A stretch of DNA of 64,000 nt from Cladopsammia gracilis (GCA_022457155.1 JAJGOT010000416.1:62001-126000), one strand, 5' to 3'; counted from the stretch's first letter, positions 1 to 13,106 are shown. The notes: generated from the letters alone by a model not told the origin. Numbers and translations: made by a program.

Positions 1-1658
1 TATGGCAAAATCAAAGCAGTTATTTAAGGAACTAGCTTTATAGTGTGTTTTTTTCCATGATGCATCACGCAATATTTATTTTTAAAATGTTTCACCAATT
101 CATTGCACTCATCACCACAGTTTTGACATTATAAAAGCAGAATCTCCTGAATTTTCATTACCTGTATATTTTGGGCTTCCAAAAATTAATTGAAAATCCG
201 GGCAGTAGGAGGGGTCTCTAGGCTTGGAAATCCAGGCGCGAGGGGGAGTCTAGCGGGCCAGGAAATCCGGGTGGAGGGGGAGGGGTAAAAAAATCTTGCC
301 ATCCGTCGGTGGGAGGTGGGGGTCGGGTTAGGGTTCGGTGTCACGATTTTGCATGCAAATTAATGCACATATTTCAATTGTACACTTCCGGTCCATAGAC
401 TTCCTGTTTAGTGACTTCCGGCTACTCCCACTTCCGGTAAAACGGCGTTACTGAAGTGTCACGACAGCATCTCCTACAACTTACATTACTAATGTTCACG
501 TTAGGTATATATAAGAATCACTGGCTTCATTGTGGTACAGCCTTCATTTACAAAACATTTAATAGTAAACAACATAGTTTGCAGGAACGATGACTGAATG
601 AAAGGAGTAACTCCATGTCGGACATCTTCTTATGCGCATGGGTTTTGGCTGCTTGCAGTCTCTTGTTTTCGGGTAGTTTCTTGGTGTTGCGGATGGTGTG
701 ATCACGAAATGACGTAAAACAAAAGATTCAAAAGACACTGAACAATACCCAAACCACAACACAAAAGCTAACCAACAATAGCTTCCGCAACACCAAGAAA
801 CACCCTGTTTTCGATGCAATTTTTGGCGCACGAAAGCTTAAGTTGCATCTTCAAATCCCGTGTGTAAACTAGAGGCGATTTCAGTGCGATTTGGGCGCGA
901 TTTATTGTAAATTATATGTTAGACAGGAATCTATTCAAACTAGCAATTACGCTAAATTAGATCAGTTCCTGTATAAATATTTGGTAACATAAAATAAATA
1001 AATAAATAAATAAATTTGTCACGCAAAGTCGATGCAACTAGGCGGCGATGTTTGGGAAATCACAGCAAATCGCAGCAAATATCGTACCTGAATCGCACAG
1101 ATATCGCCGCTAGTTTACACTTGCGACAAAAGTTGCATTGGAGAGCTCGACGAAAATCGTAAGTGTAAACGGGCCTTAATGGCAGATGTATTGATTTGAA
1201 TATACACCGGAACAGTAATTGCTTGAAAACTAACAGGTGATATGATTCCGTTCTTCGTATTCCTTATTTACCCATGAAATCCTGCGGTGGTAGGGGATGG
1301 GGCATGCCACAAACATTGGACAAGAAAAAAAAAATTAAGCCCCCGGCGGGAATGGAACGCATGACGCGTGTCACATACTAGGTTCGTATGTGTCACGTGT
1401 CCTGCATGCATACTGCTATGATCAGCGATGTCGAAAGCGTCCTGGACGGCAGTAACGAAAGAAACAAAGAAAAAAAAAAAGAAAGATGAGAGATTTTGAG
1501 TTCGTGAAAGAATTCGAAAGATGGGTTCAACATGTGAAAGACGAGCATTGGACATTGAATCTCCAACAAGAATCGAACCCATGTCCTTGGCACAAACCGA
1601 TCGAGGAGCTCTTATCTTTTCTTACATTAAACAATCTTAAAGTTGGTTCTATTCTCAC
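1..1658. other. Intron/flank without recognised exon, transposon debris
   Basis: This is probably the intron after the last visible exon of the minus-strand PAN/EGF gene. I see no convincing exon in it. It holds a (AAAT)n run near 990-1014 and a segment ending near 1178 in 'gtgtaaacgggccttaa', which resembles the end of a small inverted-repeat element (matching left end not found). A G-rich stretch lies at about 200-330. Several 'cttccgg' motifs occur at 380-440. On the minus strand near 1566-1580 there is a sequence like an RNA polymerase III B box, possibly a SINE relic. Confidence 0.4.
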
Positions 1659-1887
1659 CTCTGCAAGTTTTGCCATCACCAGAGAATCCTGACTTGCAAG
1701 TACAGCCATAAGAACCACGGGTATTCTTGCAGTTTGCATTGATGTCACAGACGAAGGGAGAAGCACTGCACTCGTCAACATCTAAACAAGCAGAAACAAT
1801 ATATTAAAGAAAACCGACAAAGGTTTGAAATATTGTAGGCGGCGGCACGAGAACTCGGCAGTGAAGGTGGTGGGAACTGAAAGAAAT

Positions 1888-1918
<31 letters not shown>

Positions 1919-4079
1919 TAACAGGCCGATCAGCGAAAGAGGAGGGGGGGGGGGAGAGATAATCACCGAGTTAGAGGAACAGTGGTATTCGCCAAGATAG
2001 TGAGGTAACCGTAACCACTCTCACTTCAAGAGGCTATGTTGCAAGGTGAGTCTGCGCAATGAGTTCCTGTCATGTGACGTCACCTGACGTCACACATGTC
2101 AAATTTCTATTGTTCCCTCCCGGATCGCGGCAAGTTTTATCGTGCTTGCACTCGTGTCGAACCACGCGAGGTAAACAAACACGAGATCGATTTCGCTTTT
2201 AAATTCCTCTCCAACTTCCACCACTACTGGAAAACATCGAATTTTTCGAAGGTACGACTAACAAATCGCAGAAATAATTTACGAGAAATCTAGCCAAATA
2301 AATACTCTAACTAATTTGTAAACTTGAGATCTATCCTTCCACGCAATACGACGGGATGGAACGGATTCGACAGTAATGGCCGCCAACTTGATAAAAAACC
2401 ACCGGACGTTTTTCAAGTTGTTAGTACCCAGTACTCACCGGCCATCCTCGCGACATAGCCCCTTTAAGGAATTTTGTTCCACTAGGAGAATACAAACCCA
2501 CTGTAACTGTCAGAAAATGTGCATCAGTATCGGTATTGGTGTATGCAAACGTACATTTTTTTTTTAATGTTACAATACGTTTACTGACCAAAAATTTTTT
2601 TGGTCATGCAAACGTACATACTACGCTGCACAAACTCCTTACGTTTTGAAAGCTAGAAAATGAAACTGATATGTTTAAAAACATCACCTAGGTTGTTATT
2701 GAAAATTTTATTTAGAGAGAGAGGGAGCGGTAACCGCCAAGAGATCTCGAGATCGAGGAGCTCTTCAGTAACAACAATTTCATCTACACATCAGTTTTCT
2801 TACATTAAACAACCTTAAAGTTTGTTCTATCCTCACCTCTGCAAATTTTGCCATCACCAGAGAATCCTGATTTGCAAGTACAGCGAAAAGAGCCACGGGT
2901 ATTCGTGCAGTTGGCATTGTCGGCACAGATGGAGGGAAAAGCTGTGCACTCGTCAACATCTAAACAAATGGAAACACCATAAGAAAACCGACAAAGTTTT
3001 GAAACACTTACGGAAGCTAGAAGGAAGAAAGGTTATCCCACAACCATCATAATAGACTTTCTCAAAGTCCATTCCAATAATAATTTTCGATACGTTTCGT
3101 TCTTCGCGACTTAAATTTATCGAATAAAACTCGACTAAAAAACCAAGGTCGACTTGTGGCAAGTCTACTATCATAACAACTCCTAAATAAAAATCCGTAC
3201 GTCGCACTTTCTTTGACTTCTATAAATTGAGTAATATGAATTTATTGTTATGGGTTTTGTAATTCTATTCATATATCAGCAAGGACGCCATTCACAATTA
3301 ATAAATGTTTAGCTGAAGGAGCCGTAGCAGTATGCTGTATGCAACTGAAATGTCGAAACTTTTGAAATTTTCGCCAGTATCAACCTTTTTACTCTGTTCC
3401 ATATATCTTAAATTTTGAAGTTGAAATGTTCAAGTTCGAGTCATCAGAATAGGAGTTAAAACAAACGGGCATTGTCATTTCGAGCGATTATGGCCATACG
3501 CATGAACTCACCTTCTGTTTTCATATCGCAGTAAGCAAGCACAGGCACACCAGGTTTAATAGAAGAAAACCAGTATTTTTTGCTGACTGCTTGGCCTCCT
3601 TTACTCGCCTTAATTTCTGTGCATGTTTCGGCTGGCAACTCAGGGATGGATCCGAGGGGAACTGGAAATAAAGCAAAGATATTGTTCATTTATTAACGTG
3701 CAATAACTTGGCTATATCACCTTCTTGTCCTCCTCATTGAACGATTTTATTAATTACCTCTGTTTTCGTCTCTTCTGAAATAAAATCTGTCTGGGTTTGG
3801 AACGAAATCCTCGGGTCTGGCTTCCTTAGTTCGATTACTGAACTCGCACATAGAAAGAGAGATTATCCAGTTGAAACTTTGACATCGATCGTCTTTACGA
3901 CACGACAATACGCACGTATGTGGGAGGTCTGCAAACATCGTCTTGTAGACGTGTCCCTGCAACATCCAGCCTAAGATGGACTCCTCGGATACACCGCCAG
4001 TGCATTGCTGAGCCACTACTCTGAAGAACATTTGAGTCAGGAGAAGCAGAACAGAGATATGGAAGAATTGTCTTGCCAT
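1659..4079 (-). CDS. Secreted PAN/apple + EGF multidomain protein (5' part, partial)
   Basis: Four exons read leftward. Exon 1 (3758-4079, ATG at 4079) encodes a signal peptide with a leucine-rich core and a PAN/apple domain with the typical '[15 protein letters not shown]' core, about residues 25-107. Exon 2 (3512-3661) encodes a ~50 residue segment with 'ETCTEIKAS' and '[12 protein letters not shown]', which resembles the start of a fibrinogen-like domain. Exons 3 (2837-2959) and 4 (1659-1781) are each 123 nt and each encode one calcium-binding EGF repeat starting DVDEC, with the Asp/Asn hydroxylation pattern. All junctions are phase 1 with GT..AG borders. No stop is reached, so the 3' part lies beyond position 1. 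In cnidarians this order often ends in a TLDc domain (recalled, not seen here). Likely an extracellular adhesion or matrix protein. The start is chosen because a signal peptide follows it directly. Confidence 0.8.
1889..1915. repeat. (GA)n microsatellite
   Basis: About 13 GA units in the intron between the two EGF exons. Confidence 0.9.
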
Positions 4080-4263
4080 ACTGCTGCCCTTTACTGGAAA
4101 CTAGAATCGGAAGAAAAATAGTAAAAGGTACCTTTTTGGGTATTGAGCCGAAAAACCATGAAAGGAACTATTAGAATTGATACCTCTTAGAGGTAAAAAT
4201 CAATTTGAGCCACGCCTGTTAAACGAGATTTGTGATTTGAGGATTTACACGTCTCTGTGTTAA

Positions 4264-5143
4264 ATAAGGCGATGGAACGATTAAGAACTGATCTCGCTGA
4301 ATCGAGCTTCCGAAATTGAAATCATATGTTAAAAAGAAAACCATTTTTCGAAAGTAGAAATCTTTTCCTGCGAAATTGCTTTGCTGTCGGCACTGAATTA
4401 AATGTCATTGTAATGAAACGTTAATTTCGTTAAGTCCGTATTGTAAAACACTTTGCTGTCCTGTCAGCGTACTTCAGTTCTCTTGCGAGCGAGTCGAGAC
4501 GAACGCTTTTGGCTCGTTCCACAAACTCGTATTTGAAAGAACGAACTCTAAACTTAGTAGGCTTGATCTGTTAGCAAAGATAAAAACAGAAAGGTATTGA
4601 ACATTGTAACAATGTTCGTTTGCATCCATCTTTCGTTCCGTTTCACAATAGCCAACGTAATATTATAACTTCGTTGGTTTTAAAGTTATTACTTTTTTAA
4701 CGAAAGATTGTCCCGTTGTTACGAAAAGAAAACCTTAGAGGAGTGAAGAGAAAATCAGCAAAGTCACATTTGATAAATTGGCTACAGACCTTGAGCATTC
4801 ATGTTTAAAGAACAAAAGACTACTCTTTAAGTGCCGTCGAAATGTTTTCGGCAATTTGGCAATTCCTTTTTAAAGTGCACTGAAGTCGCCAAATTTGCAA
4901 TGAAAAACAGGCAGACCCTAAATGAAGAAATGGCGAGACTGAAATTACCAGTTGTTCAAAAACTGCAAATAATGAATTATCACTAGAAAAACATTAAACA
5001 AAAACGATGAAACCGAAAGTGGGACAAAAACCTTTGCAATTATATATGACTTTTATTACGAGGTATCTCACATTTGTAACTTGGACATGTCAGACGTCTA
5101 ACAAATTTATGTTTTGTAACTCTTTTATCAGATTTAGTACTAC
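4264..5143 (-). repeat. Inverted fragment of the 3.67 kb tandem unit
   Basis: This stretch is the reverse complement of the part of the tandem unit seen at about 14165-15030, from the 'gacatgtccaagttacaaatgtgag' side to the 'ttcgcctta' side. It lies 185 bp upstream of the PAN/EGF gene start and marks the left edge of the repeat block. It carries no copy of the secreted-protein gene. Confidence 0.8.
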
Positions 5144-6122
5144 TAATATATATAGATAGCCCAAGCCTAACAGCGTCGCACTTTGAACAAGCTTAACTAA
5201 GGTGAAACTTAACTAAGGTGAAAGGTTGGAAGCACAAGAATTAAGATTGACGAACGGGCAATTTTCAATTTTAGCAATTCTCAAAAACAGTATTACGCGA
5301 CCGTCTGCACAGTACATTTTTATAGACCGTTCAAAAGTTCACAAAAACAACTTTTCTCTGTCTAGAATAACTAGTACCACTAGTTTCCGAATAAAATGCA
5401 GTTTTTGTTTGTCAAAAATTGCCCGAGAAACTGATTTGAAAATCAAAAATTGCAAAAATACACAAACATATTTGCATAAGGCGATGCGAGTGAAGATAGA
5501 ACTGTCCTATAAAATCAAAGTCTTGTTTTGTTTACATAAAATCGCTTTTCAAACTATCTAATGAATGAACAAACACATAAAAATGGAAAAAATTTATTCA
5601 AATCTCCATAAGTTTACGTTTAAAAGCGAAACGCGTACCATTTAATTATAGCTCATCGAGTTCAAGCTTTCTTCGATGAAATTCAAGAGATCGATACAAC
5701 TGAATTTAAGCACGTTTTAAAATCAATTCTCCAAAACTAACAATAACACCAATAAAAAGTCACTCACAGATTGATATCAACATAAATTCTCATCGAAAAC
5801 TGTAATCTGTTTTACCTTTATGTCCCTCGCTTGCTTGGAAATTCAAATCTCCGCTTCTGGTTCTGAAATCCGTAGAAAACAAACATCTGCCGCATTTGAT
5901 AAAAACGTAATGCATGAAGTTCTTCGAAGCAAGCTTTTTCCACTAAAGCGGCTTCTAAGTATCCCTTAATTAGTATCCTTGTCTTGAATAGCAAACCGCA
6001 AACCAAATATTCAGGGAAATAACGCCCTTAATTTAAACGGTTTTCTCCGCTTAGTAAATTCACAGCAAAACATCAAAGTGTTTTTCTAGCTGACGTGACA
6101 TTCGGCCGTGTAACCGCGCGAA
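5144..6122 (-). mobile_element. Left, 5'-shortened copy of a ~1.25 kb element
   Basis: Reverse complement of 21730-22735, from the shared end 'taatatatatagatagcc' at 5144 to the 'cggccgtgtaaccgcgcg' motif near 6120. The ~240 bp GC-rich start of the right copy is missing here. With the right copy it brackets the tandem array in opposed orientation. It contains the same short reading frame as the right copy (5818-6006), shorter by 21 nt, which keeps the frame. No transposase is recognisable. Confidence 0.7.
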
Positions 6123-6911
6123 TTCATTTGTGAATTTAAGTTTTTGTTTACAATTTGCAGCCGGTTTTATTCATGTATGACGGCTCATTCATGCAGTTGT
6201 TTAAATATTTTTTTGTGAAACCCATGTCTCTCATATGCAGCAAATTATACAAATGGAAAACCATTGCAAGCAGACAGTTAACCACAGTAGCATGCAAATG
6301 AAAATGTGAGGTTTTCCGCAGTTTAGATGACTTGTATATACTATATTTGTCAAAAATTGAAATGTTGACATGGCGACAGTGCCTGAAACTTGCCAAATCA
6401 TAAAACAACTTAATTAAAGAATGAAGAAAGTGCAGCTTGTCTAACAAGGTACGATAACCAACTTTCGAGTGCCAGCAAAAATTGACCTGCTATGTGGGCA
6501 GTAAAATTAAGAAAAACGGAGAACTCGCCAAATAAATTGGCTTGAAAGTTGTTTTATCGAAAGAAACCCGAACATGATTCACGCATAAAAATGCTATAAA
6601 CAGCTCTTTCTCAGTAGGCGTAGGGCAATTAGCTATTAAAGAAAACCGTTTCTCTTAATAATGGCAAAAATGTTCATTATTTTAGCTTTATGATTTGTCG
6701 CAGGATAGCACATCTATTGGCAAACGCGCACTGCATAGTCAAGGGTTTGTGACGGAGAGGTGTTTCTACAAACATTGTTTTAATGCTGTTTCCTGAAAAG
6801 TTTTGCCAAAATTGTAAACCAGTTGGTCACGGCCCTGAAAAAGATTCCTAGCCTTACAATGAAAAAAAAAGTCAGTAATTATTTCAGCTTTGAAACGCAA
6901 TTTAGAAAAAT

Positions 6912-7266
6912 ATGTTGGTGAACTGTTATCTTCCTTCTAGGATTTTATATAGGCTCATTATTGTTATTTTTGTTGCTATTTCTAAGAACTCAACCGGCAA
7001 CCGGTAAGAGGTTAGAGAGAAAGAACGCAAGTCATGTTCACGCGCAACGAGTTGATGTCCAAAGAATCGAAAATACGCTCTCCTTTTGCAACTAACTTTT
7101 TTTAAAGACTTCCAAACATCATGTACGAGTCGCATTCGTAACATGATTACATATGGCACGGACAAAGATAACATGCTTATTTTCTCTTGCACGGACTCAG
7201 GTTCATTGCATGTTGACAAATAATACTTTTAGTTTCCCGGTACGATCTCGTTTTTCAAAGCACCAT
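6912..7266 (+). pseudogene. Broken copy A of the unit's secreted-protein gene
   Basis: Equivalent to the two-exon gene at 20866-21335. A 4 nt insertion after 'ggatttta' shifts the signal-peptide frame. In exon 2 the 'ggttcattg' region carries an insertion that leads to an in-frame TAA. The sequence corresponding to its 3' end is interrupted by the foldback element starting at 7303. The exon 1 donor and exon 2 acceptor are still visible. Confidence 0.5.
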
Positions 7267-7302
7267 TAAAAAAATTGTATGCCATGTTCCTCCCTCCATG
7301 CA

Positions 7303-8895
7303 TGTCCAATACTCTCGACTAGATTCCAGTGGACAAAACCTGGAGTCCAACGGAGTCTAGTCGAAAAATGAAACCGGAAGTACAGTCGAGTCCACTTGAG
7401 TTACCGGAAGTCTAGTCACAAGATAAAAACGGAAGTGTAAACAATCCAGTGGCATCCCGTTGCTTTCCATCGGAAAACCGGAAGTCTAGTGGTACTGTTG
7501 ACTGGAATCCAGTCGTATCCCCGTGTTTTCCATCGGAAAACCGGAAGTCAAGTGGATGAGATGGATGAGGGGGTCGAAAGTCATTCCGATGGAGTCCATC
7601 GGATCCATTGGAAACGACTAGATTCCGATGGAAAAGTACATTTTCTATTCGTGAGAGACTTAGGAAAATTCCACTCGGGGTCGAAAGTCGTTCCGATGGA
7701 GTCCATCGGATCCATTGGAAACGAAAAGATTCCGATGGAAAAGTACATTTTCTATTCGTGAGAGACTTAGGAAAATTCCACTCATATTGGATGAGGGGGT
7801 CGAAAGTCGTTCCGATGGAGTCCATCGGATCCACTACACATGTAATATACCTCGTTCTTTAAGCCATGACCCGAGACAAGCATGCTACACATGTAATATA
7901 CCTCATTCTTTAAGCCATGACCCGAGACAAGCATGCTACACATATAATATACCTCGTTCTTTAAGCCATGACCCAACACAAGCACGCTACACGTAATATA
8001 CCTCGTTCTTTAAGCCATGACCCAACACAAGCACGCTACACATGTAATATACCTCGTTCTTTAAGCCATGACCCAACACAAGCACGCTACACACGGGTTA
8101 TATAGTTCGTTGATTAAGCAATGACCTGAAACAAGCGCGCTACTTCGACTACAGATGCTTCCGATCGTCCCATTCTTCTACTCTACGACTGCGTTCTACG
8201 ATTATACTGAAAGGTGGTACATGTAATCTGTAATAAGCATCCGTTTTTAAGATTTTTCTAATTTCGACCCCCTCAGTCCAACATGACTGGAATTTTCTCA
8301 CGAATAGAAAATCTACTTTTCCATCGGAATCTGTTCGTTTCCAATGGATCCGATGGACTCCATCGGAACGACTTTCGACCCCCTCATCCAATATGAGTGG
8401 AATTTTCCTAAGTCATTCACGAATAGAAAATGTACATTTCCATCGGAATCTTTTCGTTTCCAATGGATCCGATGGACTCCATTGGAACGACTTTCTACAC
8501 CCTCATCCAACATGAGTAGAATTTTGCTAAGTCTCTCACGAATAGAAAATGTACTTTTCCATCGGAATCTAATCGTTTCCAATGGATCCGATGGACTCCA
8601 TCGGAACGACTTTCGACCCTCTCATCCAATATGAGTGGAATTTTCCTAAGTCTCTCACGAATAGAAAATGTACTTTTCCATCGGAATCTTTTCGTTTCCA
8701 ATGGATCCGATGGACTCCATCGGAACGACTTTCGACTCCCTCATCCATCTCATCCATCTCATCCACTTGACTTCCGGTTTTCCGATGGAAAACACGGGGA
8801 TACGACTGGATTCCAGTCAACAGTACCACTAGACTTCCGGTTTTCCGATGGAAAGCAAAGGGATACCACTGGATTCCAGTCGACAGTATTGGACA
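7303..8895. mobile_element. Foldback-type inverted-repeat transposon, non-autonomous
   Basis: The ends are inverted copies: 'tgtccaatactctcgacta' at 7303 and its near-complement finishing at 8895. The arms are built from ~90-110 bp subrepeats containing 'gtcgttccgatggagtcc' and 'ccatcggaaaaccggaagt', in one orientation at 7440-7840 and the opposite at 8265-8890. The centre (about 7832-8095) holds about five ~51 bp tandem repeats with 'aatatacctcgttctttaag'. Reading frames through it are repeat artefacts. It sits inside copy A: unit sequence stops near 7285 and resumes near 8897. Confidence 0.8.
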
Positions 8896-9518
8896 ACCCT
8901 CACCGCAACACAGGTCAGAAAGAGCAGTAACACAGAAATGCAACAGCCTACATACTTGGTGCCGTGAAATGAACCCTCTCCCGACATCCTCTCTCCCGAT
9001 CAGACTTTGTTAATTTATAATAAAACAAATATATAAGCTGGTCACCCGTTAACATGTTGACATTTCATTGATAATATTCTCCATGATGGTTTTTCGGACA
9101 AAACATAAATTTGTCCAAGTTACAAATGTGAGATACCTCGTAACAAAAGTCATATAATTGCAAAGCCATTTTTGTCCCACTTTCGGTTTCATCGTTTTTG
9201 TTTAATGTTATTCTAGTGATAATTCATTATTTGCAGTTTTTGAACAACTGGTAATTTCAGTCTCGCCATTTTTTCATTAAGGGTATGCCTGTTTTTCAAT
9301 GCAAATATGGCGACTTCAGTGCACTTTAAAAAGGAATTGCCAAATTGCCGAAAACATTTCGACGGCACTTAAAGAGTAGTCTTTTGTTCTTTAAACATGA
9401 ATGCTCAAGGTCTGTAGCCAATTTATCAAATGTGACTTTGCTGATTTTCTCTTCACTGCACTAAGGTTTTCTTTTCGTAACAACCGGACAATCTTTCATT
9501 AAAAATGTAATAACTTTA

Positions 9519-10523
9519 CAGCCAAATTCGTTGTATCGCGATGCGCAAAATGCAAACTTCGAAGAATTTTCTGCTTTTTCTGTTCCGTCAATCATCTCAG
9601 TGGGAGGCGGGGTTAACACGGAGCGAGTTTTTAGCGCGATGAGAGATTCCCGTAAGTTTGATTCGGAGAGTTCAATGGCGATAAATTTTATTCGAAGAGC
9701 TGACGAGAAAGAGAAAGGATGCTTAATCGAAGAAGATGGATACAGGAGAGGAATTCAGAAAGTTAATTTTATCCGTCGATTTTTACCTTAGAATTTGTGT
9801 CTTCGCTTGTAAATCTGATTTGCATCGGGCATATTAAATTAGTGAGCTCCGCTGGCGTTGGACGTTTTATCGGCTTCAAAAGTTTGCATATAAAAAAATT
9901 CGACGACTAGAGATGGGGAAAACCTTCTTCAACTTCCATGGAATATTTCATTTATATGCTGGCAAAATCGACTCCGCTGGCGAGCCGAGAAGTTTGAGCT
10001 TTTCCTGTTGTTTACAGTTACGGTCGACCGGTCATGCATCAACGGTAATAATATGCAAATGTAAACTGACAGTATGTATGTAGAAAACGAATGTAGTAAC
10101 GACGGAAAATAAATGAAAATATACAAAAACAAGATGCGATGTGATTGAATATGAACTAAATATTTGAAAGAAATCATCTTGAAGATGATTTTGAAGAGGA
10201 AATCATTGACAGAATTTTCGGCTATAAGTTTGTCTTACGTATGGTACACTCTTTCAACTCGGGCGCAGAAATTTGATCATAATTCCGTTTTGGTCTTTTA
10301 ATCACGCCGATTACAGGTATTTTACAGTTTCCAGGTATTTCTTGCATTTAGCTCGTTTAATTTTTCATAAATCGATCTCATGTTCAGTCTTTAATTAAAA
10401 CTGCCCAAGCAAATGCATAACCCCGCCTCCCACTGAGATGATTGACGGAACAGAAAAAGCAGAAAAAGCAGAAAATTCTTCGAAGTTTGCATTTTGCGCA
10501 TCGCGATACAACGAATTTGGCTG
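9519..10523. mobile_element. 1.0 kb inverted-repeat element with TA target duplication
   Basis: Terminal inverted repeats of about 100 bp begin 'cagccaaattcgttgtatcg' at 9519 and mirror at 10523. Each ends inward at a shared 'cgcctcccactgag' segment. Flanking TA at 9517-9518 and 10524-10525 matches the uninterrupted 'aactttaaaaccaa' in unit copies B and C, so the empty site is visible in the same window. Size, TA duplication and lack of a transposase suggest a Tc1/mariner-type non-autonomous element. Confidence 0.8.
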
Positions 10524-10672
10524 TAAAACCAACGAAGTTATGATATTACGTTGGCTGATAGTGAAACGGAACGAAAGATGGATGCAAACGAACATTGTTA
10601 CAATGTTCGATACCTTTCTGTTTTTATCTTTGCTCTTTGAACTAGGGAAACTGACCAAGCCTACTAAGCTTA

Positions 10673-11085
10673 AGGCGCTGTTACACTAGGCAACATTTCG
10701 TGCAACTTGTCTCGCAACAACTAAAAACCGTGCGTTGCGATGCTGCGAGACAAGTTGCCTGGAGGGTGTTACACTAGGCAATGTTTCTTGAGCTTTGTCT
10801 CGCCCGACGGTGAAAGGAGCAATTTCATTGGCTAAAGTCGCAAAACGTTGCGACACAAGTTGCAGGAAACATGTTACACTACGCAACGCTTGAAAAATTC
10901 GTTGCGGCGTGGCGAGAATCGTTGCGAAAAGTAGAACCGACTTCTACTTCTCGCAACGATAACAAAAAAATCGCGAGAAATGTTTGTTGCGGGGTATGTT
11001 ACACTGGGCAATTTTTCATGCAACTTGTGTCGCAACAAAATTGCGAGACAAGTTGCACGAAACATTGCCTAGTGTAACAGCGCCT
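10673..11085. mobile_element. 413 bp MITE with 3 bp (TTA) target duplication
   Basis: Inverted termini 'aggcgctgttacactaggca' at 10673 and its complement ending at 11085. The interior repeats 'caacttgtctcgcaac' in both orientations. TTA flanks both sides (10670-10672, 11086-11088), while copies B and C read 'aagcttactagag' with a single TTA. A 3 bp TNA-type duplication fits PIF/Harbinger elements. Related termini occur near 32992-33150. Confidence 0.85.
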
Positions 11086-11738
11086 TTACTAGAGTTTGTT
11101 CTTTCAACTACGAGTTTGTGGAATGAGCCGAAGGCGTCCATCCCGACTCGCTCGCAAGAAAACTGAAGTACGCTGAAAGGACAGCAAAGTGTTTTCCAAC
11201 ACGGACTGAGAAAGCTAATTCAATTAATTAACGACATTAAAGTTTCATTATAACAGTAATTTCGCAGGGAAAGGTTTCTACTTTCGTAAAACGGTTTTCT
11301 TTTTAACGTATGATTTCAATTTCGGAAGCTCAATTCAGCGAGATCAGTTCTTAATCGTTCCATCGCATACAGTTCGCCTTATTAAGAAAAACTGTTTTTC
11401 GCTGTTTGTTTACCGTTGCTATAGAAACGCTGATTAGCATAAAAAAGAGTATCGTCCAAAACTTTCATCCAAGCCTAGCATCTGGTATCAAATGAAATTC
11501 ATTGAGCTAAAGTAAGATTATGTATAAGCACATTCAAAAAGGGAAGTGTGACCCAAAAAAAACTACTTGTAGCCACCTTTAAGAAGAATATAGCAAAATT
11601 TGCATTTATAATGAGCAGTCCTGGTTTGCAGCTGACACTTTCTCCTTTGATGTCTAGTTATAATCTAGTTCAGCCAATCAACTCTGCCTAAATTAAACAC
11701 ACCAGAGAAGAAAAGCAGCGGAGAAGCAAAGGTCTGTC

Positions 11739-11882
11739 ATGCTTAAAGTCGTGAAACGAACCCGGTTCCCGATCCAATGTTTGGTCAGAGCGGAAGATGA
11801 ATTCATCATCAAGTTAAAAGTGTATAATACCCCAAAACAACAGAAGGCCTTTGAGCTCATTCGTCGAAAAATAACTTTCTGA
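11739..11882 (+). CDS. Short unit-encoded frame, copy A (47 residues)
   Basis: A 47-codon frame plus stop near the end of unit copy A. It begins M-L-K-V-V-K-R-T-R-F-P and contains 'RAEDEFIIKL'. The same frame is open at 15434-15577 (ATG changed to GTG) and 19102-19245. The frame is also open upstream of the ATG for about 15 codons, so this may be a last exon. I recognise no family. The array is young, so conservation is weak evidence for coding. Confidence 0.25.
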   Translation: MLKVVKRTRFPIQCLVRAEDEFIIKLKVYNTPKQQKAFELIRRKITF

Positions 11883-13106
11883 AATTCGTCAAGTTTTTAA
11901 ATGAAAATTTGAAATACAAGTGACTGTGACGGTGTACTGTCGGTTCAGAGCTCGGTGCAGTTCGTCTCCAAACATAGGCCTTGACATATTTGTTTTTACT
12001 TTGACGTGGCATCTCCTGAAACAGCTTTTGAAACTTTTCATTTGTGAATTTAAGTTTTTGTTTATAATTCTCAGCAGGTTTTATTCATGTATGACGGGCT
12101 CATTCATGCAGTTGTTTAAATATTTTTTCGTGAAACCCATGTCTCTCATATGCAGCAAATTATACAAATGGGAAACAATGCAAGCAGACAGTTATCCACA
12201 GTAGCATGCAAGTGAAAATGTGAGGTTTTCCGCAGTTTAGATGACTTGTATATACTATATTTGTCAAAAATTGAAATGTTGACATGGCGACAGTGCCTCT
12301 AACTTGCCAAATCATAAAATAACTTAATTAAAGAATGAATAAAGTGCAGCTTGTCTAACAAGGCGCGATAACCAACTTTAGAGCGCCAGCAAAAATTCAC
12401 CTACTATGTGGGCAGTAAAGTAAAGAAAAACGGAAAACTCGCCAATGAAATTGGCTTGAATGTTGTCGGTTTTACCGAAAGAAACCCCGAACCGATTCCC
12501 ACATAAAAATGCTATAAACACTTCTATTCAAAATGAATTGCTACCTTTTCGTTAGCTTTTTTAAAAAGTTTCAGTTTCGTTTAACGTAAAAATCCAAGCC
12601 AGTAACCAGAGAATTCGTACGAATCCGAGCTCATACACCGCCAAATCAGACATTCCTTTTTTATGCGCAATGTGGTGATGGTCAAACTGAGTTCAACCAG
12701 GCACATTGCTTATAAAATTGCGATATTTCCGATTTCCCAAATATGGTTTCACTTTTCATAAAAAACGGGATATCTTTCTTTAAACAAAGTCATAACTTTC
12801 AAACCAAATGAAGTTTAAAAAACATCTGAGAGCCATTTTATGATCATATAAAAGCTTAGAATACTGGAACCGATTTTGCACGACAGATGGATATAAACGA
12901 ACATTGTTTAAGGTTTTACCTCTTGTGATATTTTTGCACCCTTCTAATGTTTGGTTTTAATCTCGGGAAAATGAATGATTAGGAATGGCTTTACAAAAGT
13001 ATTCATATCTTTTAAAATATATTAAAATGAGAACAAAGTTGGCAAAAGAGATATGCATGGATGTTATTAAACTATCTTGAGTACCAGCTCCCGGCGTATA
13101 GGGAAA

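Noticed and set aside
7412..8943. Several overlapping 60-140 residue frames with shared peptides
   Set aside because: They arise from the subrepeats of the foldback element and occur on both strands.
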